This document shows, piece by piece, positions 26,444 to 37,200 of a stretch of DNA of 64,000 nucleotides. Made by a program: the position numbers and the translations under genes. This DNA comes from JAJEFO01 sp965221845. GTDB taxonomy: Bacteria; Pseudomonadota; Alphaproteobacteria; Rhodobacterales; Rhodobacteraceae. The stretch covers positions 806,001-870,000 of the forward strand of contig OZ244919.1 in NCBI GenBank assembly GCA_965221845.1, given 5' to 3'. How positions within the stretch are numbered: the first letter of the stretch is position 1; every line of letters starts with the position of its first letter. The notes beneath the pieces are model-generated. The model saw nothing but the letters and a program-made list of their open reading frames with translations, did not search any database and was not told the DNA's origin.

Positions 26444-26500
26444 TAGAACGAATTTCCCTAATTTCAAGATACGGATGCACTAATTTGGGAAAATGTTCTA
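26444..26500. promoter_or_regulatory. Inverted repeat in the lrp-cysG divergent promoter, likely operator
   Basis: TAGAACGAATTTCCC at 26444-26458 faces GGGAAAATGTTCTA at 26487-26500, arms about 28 bases apart. The intervening DNA is AT-rich (AATTTC, CTAATTTG) in an otherwise GC-rich genome. Lrp-family dimers bind AT-rich palindromes of this form. It sits centrally between the start codons of the two divergent genes, so it is likely a shared operator. Confidence 0.55.
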
Positions 26501-26525
26501 ACATGCAGGTCGAAGTGGAGCCGTC

Positions 26526-27923
26526 ATGAAGTATTTCCCGATCTTCCTGAAGTTCGAAGGCCGCGACATAGCCGTCTCGGGCGGGGACGAGGCCGCGCTG
26601 GCCAAGCTGCGGCTCCTTGCAAAGACGGACGCCCGGCTCACGGCGTATTCCGCCGCTCCGATTGCCGAGATCCGCGAGATGGCGCGCAGCGGCCTGCTGG
26701 CGCTGACGCCCCGGGCCATCGAGGCGGAGGACATGGCCGGCAAGGCGCTGGCCTACGTCGCGAACGAGGACGCGGACGAGGACAGGCGCGTCGTGGCGCT
26801 GGCGCGCAGGGCCGGAGTCCCGGTCAATCACGTGGACAGCCCGGAGACCTCGGACTTCATCACGCCTGCCATCGTGGACCGCGACCCCGTGGTGGTCGCC
26901 GTCGGAACCGAGGGCGCCGCCCCGGTGCTCGCGCGCGCCCTCAAGGCCGGCCTTGAGGAGAGCCTCCCGCCTGCGCTCGGACATCTCGCCAGGGCGGCAA
27001 GGGGATTCCGCGGGCTGGCGAAGGCCCTGCCCTTCGGCCGAAGGCGCCGGGCGTTCTGGTCGGACTACTATTCCCGCGCGGGCCCGCGCGCGCTCGACGA
27101 AGGCGGCGAAGCCGCCCTGACCGGAACCCTGGAGGGCCTGCTGGAAAAGCACATGACCGCGACCGCCGAGACCGGCAGCGTGACCTTCGTCGGATCGGGT
27201 CCGGGCGACCCGGACCTCCTCACGCTGAAGGCAAGGCGCGCGCTCCACGACACCGATGTCGTGATCCATGACAGGCTGGTGACGGCCGGGATCCTTGACC
27301 TGGCACGGCGAGAGGCGCTCGTCGTCAATGCGGGAAAGCGTGGATTCGCCCCGTCGACGCCGCAGGCCGAGATCAATGCGATGCTTGTCCGGCACGCGTC
27401 GGAAGGACGCCACGTGGTGCGCCTCAAGTCCGGCGATGCGACCGTCTTCGGCCGGCTCGAGGAGGAAATCGACGCCTGCGAGGCCGCCGGCGTTCCCTGG
27501 TCCGTCATTCCGGGCGTGACCGCGGCCTCCGCCGCCGCTGCCTGCATCGGCCGAAGCCTCACGCGTCGCGGGCGCAACTCGGGCGTGCGGCTGATCGCCG
27601 GGCATGACGCCGAGGGCCATGCCGAACATGACTGGCGGGCGCTGGCCCGCCCGGGCGAGGTCGCCGCAGTCTACATGGGCAAGAGATCCGCCCGCTTTCT
27701 GCAGGGCCGGCTCATGATGCACGGCATGGCGCCGGACACCCCCGTGACCGTCGTGGAAAGCGCCGCGCGCGCCGGCCAGCGCGTCATCGCATCGGACCTG
27801 GGCCGCCTTTCCGGAGACATTGCCGCGGCCGACGTGACCGGCCCGGCCCTGGTCCTCTGCGGAATCGCGCCCCGCGGCGACGCCGAGGCCGACGCCCGCC
27901 CGGACAGGGAGATCGTCCTGTGA
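26526..27923 (+). CDS. cysG: Siroheme synthase (uroporphyrinogen methyltransferase / precorrin-2 dehydrogenase / ferrochelatase)
   Basis: 465 residues. The N-terminal dehydrogenase/chelatase domain (about 1-210) carries the nucleotide turn AVSGGDEAALAKLRLL and NHVDSPETSDFITPAIVDR. The C-terminal SUMT domain (about 215-455) has VTFVGSGPGDPDLLTLKARR, VIHDRLV, VVRLKSGDATVFGRLEEE, VIPGVTAASAAAACIG and YMGKRSA. It makes siroheme, the cofactor for the sulfite/nitrite reductase encoded two genes downstream. Its stop overlaps the next start by 4 bases. Confidence 0.96.
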   Translation: MKYFPIFLKFEGRDIAVSGGDEAALAKLRLLAKTDARLTAYSAAPIAEIREMARSGLLALTPRAIEAEDMAGKALAYVANEDADEDRRVVALARRAGVPVNHVDSPETSDFITPAIVDRDPVVVAVGTEGAAPVLARALKAGLEESLPPALGHLARAARGFRGLAKALPFGRRRRAFWSDYYSRAGPRALDEGGEAALTGTLEGLLEKHMTATAETGSVTFVGSGPGDPDLLTLKARRALHDTDVVIHDRLVTAGILDLARREALVVNAGKRGFAPSTPQAEINAMLVRHASEGRHVVRLKSGDATVFGRLEEEIDACEAAGVPWSVIPGVTAASAAAACIGRSLTRRGRNSGVRLIAGHDAEGHAEHDWRALARPGEVAAVYMGKRSARFLQGRLMMHGMAPDTPVTVVESAARAGQRVIASDLGRLSGDIAAADVTGPALVLCGIAPRGDAEADARPDREIVL

Positions 27924-28258
27924 CCCGCCCCCGCCATTCACCGAAGGTCGTCACTGCCAGCTCGCTTCTTGAGGGGGGCACGGTGTGGCTGACCGCCGAC
28001 GACCGCTGGGCGCGCGACATGTCCGAGGCCGAGCTCATCGAGGACGAGGCGGTCGCCGAGGACCGGCTTGTCCTCGCGATCTCGCAGCCCGATCTCGTCG
28101 TCGGGCCCTACCTGGCGGACGCCGCCCCGGGCAGGAACGGGCCGGTCCCCGTCCATGTTCGCGAAACGCTGCGCACGAGGGGTCCCTCGAACTACTTCCA
28201 TGGCAAGCAGGAACGGAAGAGAGCCGTCGCCCGGGCAGGCCGCTTTCGGGAGCCATGA
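27920..28258 (+). CDS. DUF2849 domain-containing protein
   Basis: 112 residues. SSLLEGGTVWLTADDRWARD is the characteristic DUF2849 core, followed by the C-terminal motif VRETLRTRGPSNYFHGKQ. Proteins of this kind almost always sit between cysG and the sulfite reductase gene in Alphaproteobacteria and are thought to serve sulfite reduction, but their biochemistry is unknown. It overlaps cysG by 4 bases; the reductase start lies 5 bases after its stop. Confidence 0.9.
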   Translation: MTRPRHSPKVVTASSLLEGGTVWLTADDRWARDMSEAELIEDEAVAEDRLVLAISQPDLVVGPYLADAAPGRNGPVPVHVRETLRTRGPSNYFHGKQERKRAVARAGRFREP

Positions 28259-28262
28259 GCCG

Positions 28263-30023
28263 ATGTACCGGTATTCGGACTTCGACGACGCCTTCGTGCG
28301 GGAGCGCGTGGCGCAGTTCCGGGCCCAGGTCGAGCGCCGGATCGCCGGCAGCCTGACCGAGGACGAATTCAAGCCGCTCAGGCTCATGAACGGCCTGTAC
28401 CTGCAGCTGCACGCGTACATGCTGCGCGTCGCCATCCCGTACGGAACGCTTGATCCCCGGCAGATGCGGCAGCTTGCAGCCATCGCCGAGCGCTGGGACA
28501 AGGGGTATGGCCACTTCACGACGCGGCAGAACGTCCAGTTCAACTGGCCGGCGCTGGAAGACGTCCCGGACATCCTGGATGCGCTCGCCGATGTCGGAAT
28601 GCACGCGATTCAGACGAGCGGCAACACGATCCGGAACGTCACGGCAGACCATTTCGCGGGCGCCGCCGCCGACGAGATCGCGGATCCGCGCCCGGTCGCG
28701 GAACTGGTGCGCCAATGGTCGACGGACCATCCGGAATTCCAGTTCCTTCCCAGGAAGTTCAAGATCGCCGTCACCGGTTCGCCGAACGACCGGGCGGTGA
28801 CGCGCGCCCATGACATCGGGCTGCGAATGATCCGGAACGGCAGAGGGGATCCCGGCTTCGAGGTCATTGTCGGCGGCGGCCTCGGGCGGACTCCCGTGAT
28901 CGGAAAGGTCATCCGGGAGTTCCTGCCGCGCGCCGACCTGCTGCCATACCTTGAAGCCGTCGTCAGCGTCTACAACGCGCTCGGCCGGCGGGACAACAAG
29001 TACAAGGCGCGGATCAAGATCACGGTCGCCGAAACGGGCCTCGACGAATTCCGTGCCCGCGTGGACGCCAGGTTCGCGCAGCTGAGGCCGCAGTTCGGCG
29101 GCGCCGACCAGGAGATGCTGGCAAGCATCGAACGGCACTTCGCGCCTCCCGCGTTCCGGCCGGCGCCCCCGGGCCGGCACGAAGCGGCGCGAGAGGCCGA
29201 TCCGGTCTTTCGCGCATGGACCGACACCAACCTCGCCCCTCACAAGGCCGAAGGCTACGCGATCGTCACCGTCTCGCTGAAGGCGCACGGCGCGACGCCA
29301 GGCGACGCCACGTCCGGCCAGATGCGCGCGCTGGCGGATATCGCGGAGCGCTTCGGCCATGGCGAGCTGCGCATCAGCCACGAGCAGAACGTCATCCTCC
29401 CCCACGTCCGCGAATCGGACCTTCCGGAGGTCCACGCGATTCTCGGGGAGCACGGGCTGGCAACGGCCAATGTCGGACTGGTCTCTGACATCATTGCATG
29501 CCCGGGAATGGACTACTGCGCCCTGGCGACGGCACGCTCCATCCCGGTCGCGCAGGAAATTGCGCAGCGCTTCGACGCGTTGAAGCTCGAGCACGAAATC
29601 GGGGAGCTGAAGGTCAAGATCTCAGGCTGCATAAACGCCTGCGGCCACCATCATGTCGGACACATCGGGATCCTTGGCCTCGACCGGGCCGGCACGGAGA
29701 GCTACCAGATAACGCTTGGCGGCGACGCGACCGAAACGGCGGCGATCGGCGAGCGGGCGGGGCCCGGATTCTCGGCGCAAGAGATCGTGCCCGCCCTCGA
29801 GCGCCTGGTTCATGCCTATCTCCGCCTGCGCAGCGACGGGCGGGAGAGCTTCCTGCAGGCGTGCCGAAGGCTGGGAACCGGGCCGTTCAGGACGGCACTG
29901 TATCCGGAGCGGGCGGGCGCCGGAGGCGGCGCGACGACGCGGAGTCCGGGAGTCGCGTCGTCAAGGGCCGGACGGCCCGAAGGATCCGTGAAGGAGATGG
30001 CGCATGACGGTCCTGGTCACTGA
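28263..30023 (+). CDS. cysI: Nitrite/sulfite reductase hemoprotein
   Basis: 586 residues from MYRYSDFDDAFVRERVAQF. It has the two-fold NIR/SIR architecture. Segments GHFTTRQNVQFNWP and HGELRISHEQNVILP bind siroheme, and the 4Fe-4S/siroheme cysteines are in ACPGMDYCALA and KISGCINACGHHHVG. It reduces sulfite to sulfide with six electrons. The last 20 bases overlap the next gene, and the final about 35 residues are a poorly conserved tail. No cysH follows, although many related operons include it. Confidence 0.94.
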   Translation: MYRYSDFDDAFVRERVAQFRAQVERRIAGSLTEDEFKPLRLMNGLYLQLHAYMLRVAIPYGTLDPRQMRQLAAIAERWDKGYGHFTTRQNVQFNWPALEDVPDILDALADVGMHAIQTSGNTIRNVTADHFAGAAADEIADPRPVAELVRQWSTDHPEFQFLPRKFKIAVTGSPNDRAVTRAHDIGLRMIRNGRGDPGFEVIVGGGLGRTPVIGKVIREFLPRADLLPYLEAVVSVYNALGRRDNKYKARIKITVAETGLDEFRARVDARFAQLRPQFGGADQEMLASIERHFAPPAFRPAPPGRHEAAREADPVFRAWTDTNLAPHKAEGYAIVTVSLKAHGATPGDATSGQMRALADIAERFGHGELRISHEQNVILPHVRESDLPEVHAILGEHGLATANVGLVSDIIACPGMDYCALATARSIPVAQEIAQRFDALKLEHEIGELKVKISGCINACGHHHVGHIGILGLDRAGTESYQITLGGDATETAAIGERAGPGFSAQEIVPALERLVHAYLRLRSDGRESFLQACRRLGTGPFRTALYPERAGAGGGATTRSPGVASSRAGRPEGSVKEMAHDGPGH

Positions 30024-31290
30024 CAGCGGATTCAGCGCGGCAGGCCGCCTTCCGTCCGGCCAGGCCGGCCTTGCCGTGGAGCTCGCGCCGGACGCCGACC
30101 CGGCGACGCTGGGGAACCGCCTGGATGCCATTGACCTGATTCGCGTCAAGTTCCCGGACTTCGCCGACGGGCGCGGCTTCACCATTGCCCGCGTCCTGCG
30201 ACTGATGGGATTCAGGGGCCGCCTTCGCGCGTGCGGCCACGTGATCGCCGACCAGTACGCGATGGCGCGCCGCGCAGGCTTCGACGAGGTCGAGATCGAC
30301 GACGAGCTCGCCGCCCGCCAGCCGGAAGGGCAATGGCTGCGAAGGGCCGACTGGCGCTCCCGCGACTACCAGGCCCGGCTGCGCGCAAAAGGCCGTTTAC
30401 TCCGTAAGGCGCAATCCCTAGTAAGGGACGCCGACGCTACCGGAGCAAGAGACATGACCGACGAGATGGCCGTGACCGCTTCAGGCACCAGCGCGGCGAC
30501 GCTTCCCGACGCCCAGGCCGTCACGCATGTCCGGCACTGGACGGATCGGCTGTTCTCCTTCCGCGTGACGCGGCCGCCGTCGCTGCGCTTCCGCTCCGGC
30601 GAGTTCGTGATGCTCGGTCTCATGGGGGACAACGGCAAGCCCCTGCTGCGTGCCTATTCCATTGCCTCCCCCGCATGGGACGACGAGCTGGAATTCTACT
30701 CCATCAAGGTTCCGGACGGCCCGCTGACATCACGGCTCCAGCATGTCCGGGAGGGAGAGCATATCATTCTTCGCACCAAGCCGGTGGGAACGCTCGTGCT
30801 CGACGCGCTGCTCCCGGGCGACCGCCTGTGGCTGTTTGCGACAGGAACCGGCATCGCGCCCTTCGCCTCGCTGGCGCGGGATCCGGAAACCTTTGAACGT
30901 TACGGCGAGGTCATCCTGATGCACACATGCCGCGACATGGCCGAACTGGGCTACGGACGCGAGCTGGTCGAGGGCGTCCGCGCCGACGGCGTGCTGGCCG
31001 AGCTCGTCGGGGAGGGCTTTGCGGACAGGCTGAGATACTACCCTTCGACCACGCGGGAGCGCGGCCCGACAATGGGCAGGATCACCGACAACCTGATGAC
31101 GGGCAAGGCGCTTGCCGACCTGGCCGTTGACCGCATCAGCCCGGAAAGGGATCGCGGCATGGTGTGCGGATCGTTTGAATTCATCAAGGACATGAAGGCC
31201 GTCCTCGAGGGGTTCGGGCTTGAAGAGGGCGCGAACAGCGATCCCGGGCACTACGTCGTCGAGAAGGCTTTTGTCGGCGACGGCATCTGA
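30004..31290 (+). CDS. DUF934 domain fused in frame to ferredoxin-NADP reductase
   Basis: 428 residues in one open frame. Residues 1-140 are DUF934 (VKFPDFADGRGFTIARVLR, LRACGHVIADQYAMARRAGF). Residues from about 165 are a plant-type-like ferredoxin/flavodoxin-NADP reductase: RAYSIASPAWDDELEFYSIK for FAD, VGTLVLDALLPGDRLWLFAT and GTGIAPFASL for NADPH, and MVCGSFEFIKDMK near the end. These are normally separate genes. An internal ATG at 30454 with GGAG upstream could start the reductase alone (278 residues, its normal size). The product would supply electrons to CysI. Confidence 0.85.
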   Translation: MTVLVTDSGFSAAGRLPSGQAGLAVELAPDADPATLGNRLDAIDLIRVKFPDFADGRGFTIARVLRLMGFRGRLRACGHVIADQYAMARRAGFDEVEIDDELAARQPEGQWLRRADWRSRDYQARLRAKGRLLRKAQSLVRDADATGARDMTDEMAVTASGTSAATLPDAQAVTHVRHWTDRLFSFRVTRPPSLRFRSGEFVMLGLMGDNGKPLLRAYSIASPAWDDELEFYSIKVPDGPLTSRLQHVREGEHIILRTKPVGTLVLDALLPGDRLWLFATGTGIAPFASLARDPETFERYGEVILMHTCRDMAELGYGRELVEGVRADGVLAELVGEGFADRLRYYPSTTRERGPTMGRITDNLMTGKALADLAVDRISPERDRGMVCGSFEFIKDMKAVLEGFGLEEGANSDPGHYVVEKAFVGDGI

Positions 31291-31473
31291 TGCCGGCCGC
31301 GCGCCCGCACCGGACGGCGCATTTGCCCCCGCCGGGACAGGCGCGCAGGCCTGCGGCAGGGCTGCCGGAACCTGCGGCCCGGCCCGGCGTTCCGCGTTCT
31401 TGCAAATCTGGTTGAATCCCCCCGGGTCCGGGCGTAGCTTTGCGCAGATGCAGCAGCAAAGGGACGTATCGCC

Positions 31474-32016
<543 letters not shown>

Positions 32017-32063
32017 CGCAGGCGGCCGGGCAGCGAAGTGACTGCCGCGGGAAGGGTCAGGGC

Positions 32064-33284
32064 GTGGAAGCACATGACGGGATCAAGGCCGCGAACGCGC
32101 CGGGCCTCTCGGCATTTGACTGGGAGGACCCGTTCCGCCTGTCTGGCCAGCTGACCGAGGAGGAGCGGATGCTGGCGGGGTCTGCGCGCGCCTTCGCGCA
32201 GCGGCGGCTCGCGCCCAGGATCCGGGCGGCCTATGCCGAGGAGCGCGCGGAGCCGGAAGTCATGGCGGAGATGGGGGAGGCCGGGCTGCTCGGCGTCACG
32301 ATTCCCGAAGCGTTCGGAGGGCTCGGCGCCGGTTACGTCACCTACGGCCTCGTGGCCCGCGAAATCGAGAGAGTCGATTCCGGCTACCGCTCCATGATGT
32401 CGGTCCAGTCCTCGCTGGTGATGTACCCGATACTCGCGTACGGCGCGGACGCGCAGCGCGAGCGGTACCTTCCCGGCCTCGCGGCAGGCAGCCTCGTCGG
32501 CTGCTTCGGCCTGACCGAGGCGGACGCGGGCTCAGATCCGGGCGGCATGAAGACCCGTGCCGAGCGGACCGGCGGCGGCTACCGCCTGACCGGCTCCAAG
32601 ACCTGGATCTCGAACTCCCCGATCGCCGACGTCTTCGTTGTCTGGGCCAGGTCCGACGCCCACGGCGGCAGGATCAAGGGCTTCGTGCTTGACAAGGGCA
32701 CGAAGGGACTGTCCGCGCCAAGGATCGCGGGGAAGCAGTCGCTGAGGGCGAGCGTGACCGGAGAGATCGTTCTCGACGGCGTCGAGGTCGGCGAAGACGC
32801 GCTCCTGCCCGGTGCCGAGGGGCTGAAGGGCCCCTTCGGGTGCCTGAACCGTGCGCGTTACGGCATCGCCTGGGGCGTGCTCGGGGCCGCCGAGTTCTGC
32901 TGGGCGGCGGCACGCGAATACGGCCTTGCCCGCAGGCAGTTCGGCAAGCCGATCGCGGCCACGCAGCTGTTCCAGAAGAAGCTTGCCGACATGCAGACCG
33001 AAGTCGCGCTCGGGCTTCAGGGCACGCTGCGGGTCGGCCGGCTGATGGACGAAGGCCGCGCCGCTCCCGAGATGATCTCGATCCTGAAACGCAACAACTG
33101 CGGCAAGGCGCTCGACATCGCGCGCATGGCGCGCGACATGCACGGCGGCAACGGGATCTCGGAGGAGTTTCAGGTCATGCGCCACGCGATGAACCTTGAA
33201 ACGGTGAACACCTACGAGGGCACGCACGACATACACGCGCTGATCCTGGGCAGGGCGCAGACCGGGCTTCAGGCGTTCTGCTGA
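32064..33284 (+). CDS. gcdH: Acyl-CoA dehydrogenase, probably glutaryl-CoA dehydrogenase
   Basis: 406 residues from a GTG start. The start FDWEDPFRLSGQLTEEERM is typical of glutaryl-CoA dehydrogenases. Flavin-binding segments CFGLTEADAGSDPGGM and TGSKTWISNSPIADVFVVWA, GMAWGVLGAAE-type helices, and the catalytic glutamate in YEGTHDIHALILGRAQTG are present. It converts glutaryl-CoA to crotonyl-CoA in lysine and tryptophan breakdown. It follows infC by 47 bases on the same strand. Confidence 0.92.
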   Translation: MEAHDGIKAANAPGLSAFDWEDPFRLSGQLTEEERMLAGSARAFAQRRLAPRIRAAYAEERAEPEVMAEMGEAGLLGVTIPEAFGGLGAGYVTYGLVAREIERVDSGYRSMMSVQSSLVMYPILAYGADAQRERYLPGLAAGSLVGCFGLTEADAGSDPGGMKTRAERTGGGYRLTGSKTWISNSPIADVFVVWARSDAHGGRIKGFVLDKGTKGLSAPRIAGKQSLRASVTGEIVLDGVEVGEDALLPGAEGLKGPFGCLNRARYGIAWGVLGAAEFCWAAAREYGLARRQFGKPIAATQLFQKKLADMQTEVALGLQGTLRVGRLMDEGRAAPEMISILKRNNCGKALDIARMARDMHGGNGISEEFQVMRHAMNLETVNTYEGTHDIHALILGRAQTGLQAFC

Positions 33285-33370
33285 ACGCGCCGCGCCCGAC
33301 CGCGCCGGCGGCGGCCGCCCGGATCCGATTCGCAGCGCCGCCGGTCCGCACGTGCGGAGGGCGCCTCGCG

Positions 33371-33661
33371 TCAACGGTCGTAGTCGGGCGTCCTCGCGGC
33401 GCGGACGCGGTCCTGCAGGCGAGGCAGCAGGACTCCGGCGAGCGCGCCGGCCGCCAAGGGCACCGCATGATCCTCCGAAACCAGCCACGACGCGACCGCC
33501 GCGAGCAGCACGCACCCCGCGAGCGCGGCCGCGCGCAGCTCGACCGCCGTGATCGACGCCTCCTCGACCGACAGGACCAGCGACAGCAGCCGTCCTGCAT
33601 GAACTTCGGAACGGGAGGCTCCCCAGCCTGCAGCCAGGCCCAAGACAAGCGCCACCAGCAT
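33371..33661 (-). CDS. Small membrane protein of unknown function
   Basis: 96 residues with three probable membrane segments: MLVALVLGLAAGWGAS, AALAGCVLLAAVASWLV and AVPLAAGALAGVLLP. The tail is basic (RLQDRVRAARTPDYDR). No family is recognised. It is convergent with gcdH and has no obvious partner. Confidence 0.55.
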   Translation of the reverse strand: MLVALVLGLAAGWGASRSEVHAGRLLSLVLSVEEASITAVELRAAALAGCVLLAAVASWLVSEDHAVPLAAGALAGVLLPRLQDRVRAARTPDYDR

Positions 33662-34255
33662 CGTTTCACCCTTTCATGTTCTTGCGCGCCAAGCCTGGCA
33701 TCCCGGCACCGCTGAAATGACTGGTCCAGCCATGACCCTGTCCTGACGCGTTGCCGGCCGGCGGCACGTCGCCGTTCTGCCCCAGCAACAGAGAAACGGC
33801 AAGCCGGCGTTCCTCGCGGGCATGGCGCCTCCCGCGCACGGTGTCGGCGCCAGGCCCGACGCGGCCGCGACGGGCCTTGAGAGAGGCAGGGCAATGGCCC
33901 GACCGGGCAGGAAGATCCATCATGTGGAGCCGGAGGACGGCGAGCGCCGCCCGCCTCGCAGGAGCTGGTCGACGGCGGCAAGAGGTCGAAGGAGCGCCGC
34001 AGGCGCGCCCATGCCCTCCTGCGGGCCGACCGGGGCGCAATCGACACTGTTGATGACATCCTGGCAGGGACGCGCCGCTGTCCCGGTCACGCTGCAGCCC
34101 GCGCCGACAATGCGCCCGCGTCCCGGCTCGCCCGAACGCGGCGAGCGAAGTCGGCAGGGCCGAATGCCGGGCTTCATTGACATTGCGGGGATGATCCCGA
34201 GCGACAGGAAGGGAATTTTCAAGCCGAGGCACTGCCCGGCGGCGGCAACGCGGCG
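33662..34255. other. Gene-free stretch upstream of the small membrane protein
   Basis: 594 bases between the start of the small membrane protein gene and the 3' end of the helicase fusion gene. No frame with protein-like composition, no tRNA and no clear terminator were seen. Confidence 0.5.
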
Positions 34256-37200
34256 TCATGCTGCCGCTCCCCGATCCGGCTCGAACACCAGCTCGGGAAC
34301 GACCACCTCCCAGGCATCGCACTTCATGCCGTCACGGTATTTTGGATCCGAGGCTTCGCGGCTCCAGACCACCACGGCGAACACCTCTGCCGAGCGGCAG
34401 CGCATGCCCGGCGGCGGCCTGAAGGACTTGGCGAGACGTCCCACGCTTCGGCCGGCCCGATCCAGCAAGTTCCAGCGTCCGTCCTTTCCGACCCGTGCGC
34501 CCAAGGGATCGCCGGTCGAGAGCGTGGCGATGGCGGCGTGCAGCGAATCGTCGGCGCGGCGGCGCCCGGCGAACCCCAGGTCGACCTCCTTCAGCGTGAG
34601 CCGCACATGGCGATGCAGCACCGCTTCCGGGCACGGCGGGAGTTCGGCAGCCTTCCGGTGGATCGTGGCGGGATGGTCAACGAGCTCGGCCTGGAAGCCC
34701 CGGGCGCCTTCAAGCCGCGCCAGCGCCAGCGTCTGCCGCGCACGCGTCATCGCGACGTAGTAGAGCCGGCGCGGCGCGTCGGAATCCTCGTTGCGTCCCG
34801 CACGATCCCAGCCGCCGTCGAGCACGGCCACATGGTCGAACTCCAGCCCCTTGGCGCGGTGGGCGGTAAGCAGCAGCAGTCCCCGCTGGCGCCGGCGGAT
34901 GTCCCGGCCCCACTCCGCCAGCCACTCGATGAAATGGTGCGCCGGAGTCTCGCCGCCGCCGGTTTCCAGGACGTGTTCCTCGACCGCCTGGCGCAGCAGG
35001 TCGTGCCAGGGATCGGAGGGTCGGTCTTTGGCCCATCGGCGCAGGGCCGCGCCATCGACGACCCTTTGTTCAAGGCTGCGCAGCCATTCGACGAACGCGC
35101 GGGTCTCTCGCAGGCGCCAGAAGTTCGGGATCTCCTCGTTCGCCATCTGCACCCGGATCTGCCCCGCCAGTTCGTGCGCCTCGCAGAACGCCCGCAACGG
35201 AACCAGATACTCCCATTCGCGCGCAATGACCGCGCAGCGCGCCCAGTCCCAGTTCTCCGCATGCGTGGAGAGGCGCAGCAGTTCCGCCATGACGGCGCGC
35301 GCCTGACGGACAGGATCGCCGCCAGCGGGCAGGATCTGAACCCGCCCCTGAGAGACCGGGTCGAGCGACGCCCACTTTCCGCCAGGGGGATCCCGCTCGC
35401 GGTCGCGGTCGACATGGATGGGATGCTCCGCCTTCATCCGGTTCCGCGCGGGCTCGATGATCGCGTTTGCCGCCGCCACGATATGGCCGGTCGACCGGTA
35501 GTTGGCCGTCAGGCATGCGGGCTTCGGCCCGTAGTCGGCCTCGAACCGCCGGATGAACTCCACCGACGCTCCGTTGAAGGCATAGATGTTCTGGTCGTCG
35601 TCGCCGACCGCGAACAGGGTAAGCCTGCCCGCCTCGTCCTCCAGCGTCCGGCCGGCAAGGGCCGAAATCAGCTCGTACTGCTCGGGACCGACATCCTGGT
35701 ATTCGTCCACGAGAATCCAGCGAAAACCGCCGAGCAGGCGTTCGCGGCGCTCGTCCGCCTCCTCCGGCGACAATTCCTCGCCCCTGAGCACCGCGACGGC
35801 GCGGCGCATGACTTCCCTGAACGTCCCGTCGTCCGGGCGCTCCGACCGGCCGGTGAAGCTCTCGCCCGCCAGTCGCATGGCAAGCGCGTGGCAGGTGAGC
35901 ACGGTCACGCCGCGCGCGTCGTCGCCGATCATCTCCGTGAGCCGGCGGCGGATGTCCACCGCGGCGTGGCGGTTGTAGGCAAGCGCGAGGATGCCCCTGG
36001 CGCTTTCCCGCCTGACGCGGACCAGCCAGGCGATGCGGTGGACCAGGACGCGCGTCTTGCCTGAGCCGGGGCCTGCAAGCACCAGCACGCTGGTCTGTTC
36101 CCGGTCGTCGGCCACGATGCGCTGCTGGACGGGATTCTTCAGGCTTTCGACGATGGCGCGCCAGGACGCCGGCGTCGTCTGCCGGCCGACCTCCCGGTCC
36201 CGTCCGGGCAGCCAGCGAGCGAGAAACTCCTCTTCCGGCAGCGCGAAATGGTCCGTCGCCAGCCGCAACGCCTCGCGCATGGCGGCAAGCCCGCGTTCGG
36301 CAAACTCCACCATGACGTGGATCTGCAGGACCTGTCCCCTGTAATGCAGCGCAAGGGGCTCGAAGTCAGCCTTGGAGAACCCGCGCCGGTCCCGCCGCTC
36401 CAGCCGGATCGTCATGGCAGGGCGGAACACCGCCAGCCCCTTGTTCAGGCGGAGCGCCTCCTGCTCGTGGAGCCAGAGCAGGGCCCGGTCCAGCAGCTTG
36501 GCCGGGCTTCGGACCCTGCTCTTCAGGACCAGATCGGACTCGATCGCCTGCAGGAGCTTTCCGAGCGTGGTCTCTGCCAGCAGATCGGTGCCGCGGCTGC
36601 CCGACGGCAGGCAGTCGAGCAGATGCTCCAGCAGTCTGGCGGCCGCCTCGCGGCGTATCTCGGCCCACTTCTCCAGCGCGCTCCATTCGCGATGCAGCGT
36701 GACCCGTGCAGTCTCCGCGTCGTGCTTGCGCACCGTGAGGCTGCCCACGGCACCGTCTTCCTCGCCGCGTCCATCAAAGGCGATTCCACGGACGATGCGG
36801 AACAGCCGTTCCGGCAGCGGGTCGGCCAGGCCCTGGTCCCGCAGCACCTGGGCGGCGATGCGCAGATGGAGGAGCGAACTGTCCCCCTGTCCGATGTCGG
36901 GAGCCATCTCCCGCATGTGGGCGATGAGGGCGGTTTCAAGCGCCGCCGCCTCCTCGAGGCGCTTGCGCGACGAGCGGTCGACTCCGGTGTGGACGAACGC
37001 GGTCAGCGCCGTGTCGTTGCTGGCGATGCCGAACCGCTCGAGGTCGCAGAGCGCGCCGCGCACCCGTTCCGGACTGAGGCCCGAGACCCCCATGAGCTCG
37101 TCCGTGCTGACCCCTTCGTCCGCGCCCGCGCCGATCAGCGCCTCCGCGATCAGCAGCAGCTGCACGCGATACGCGTCCGCGATGCTTGCCCTCGCGAGTC

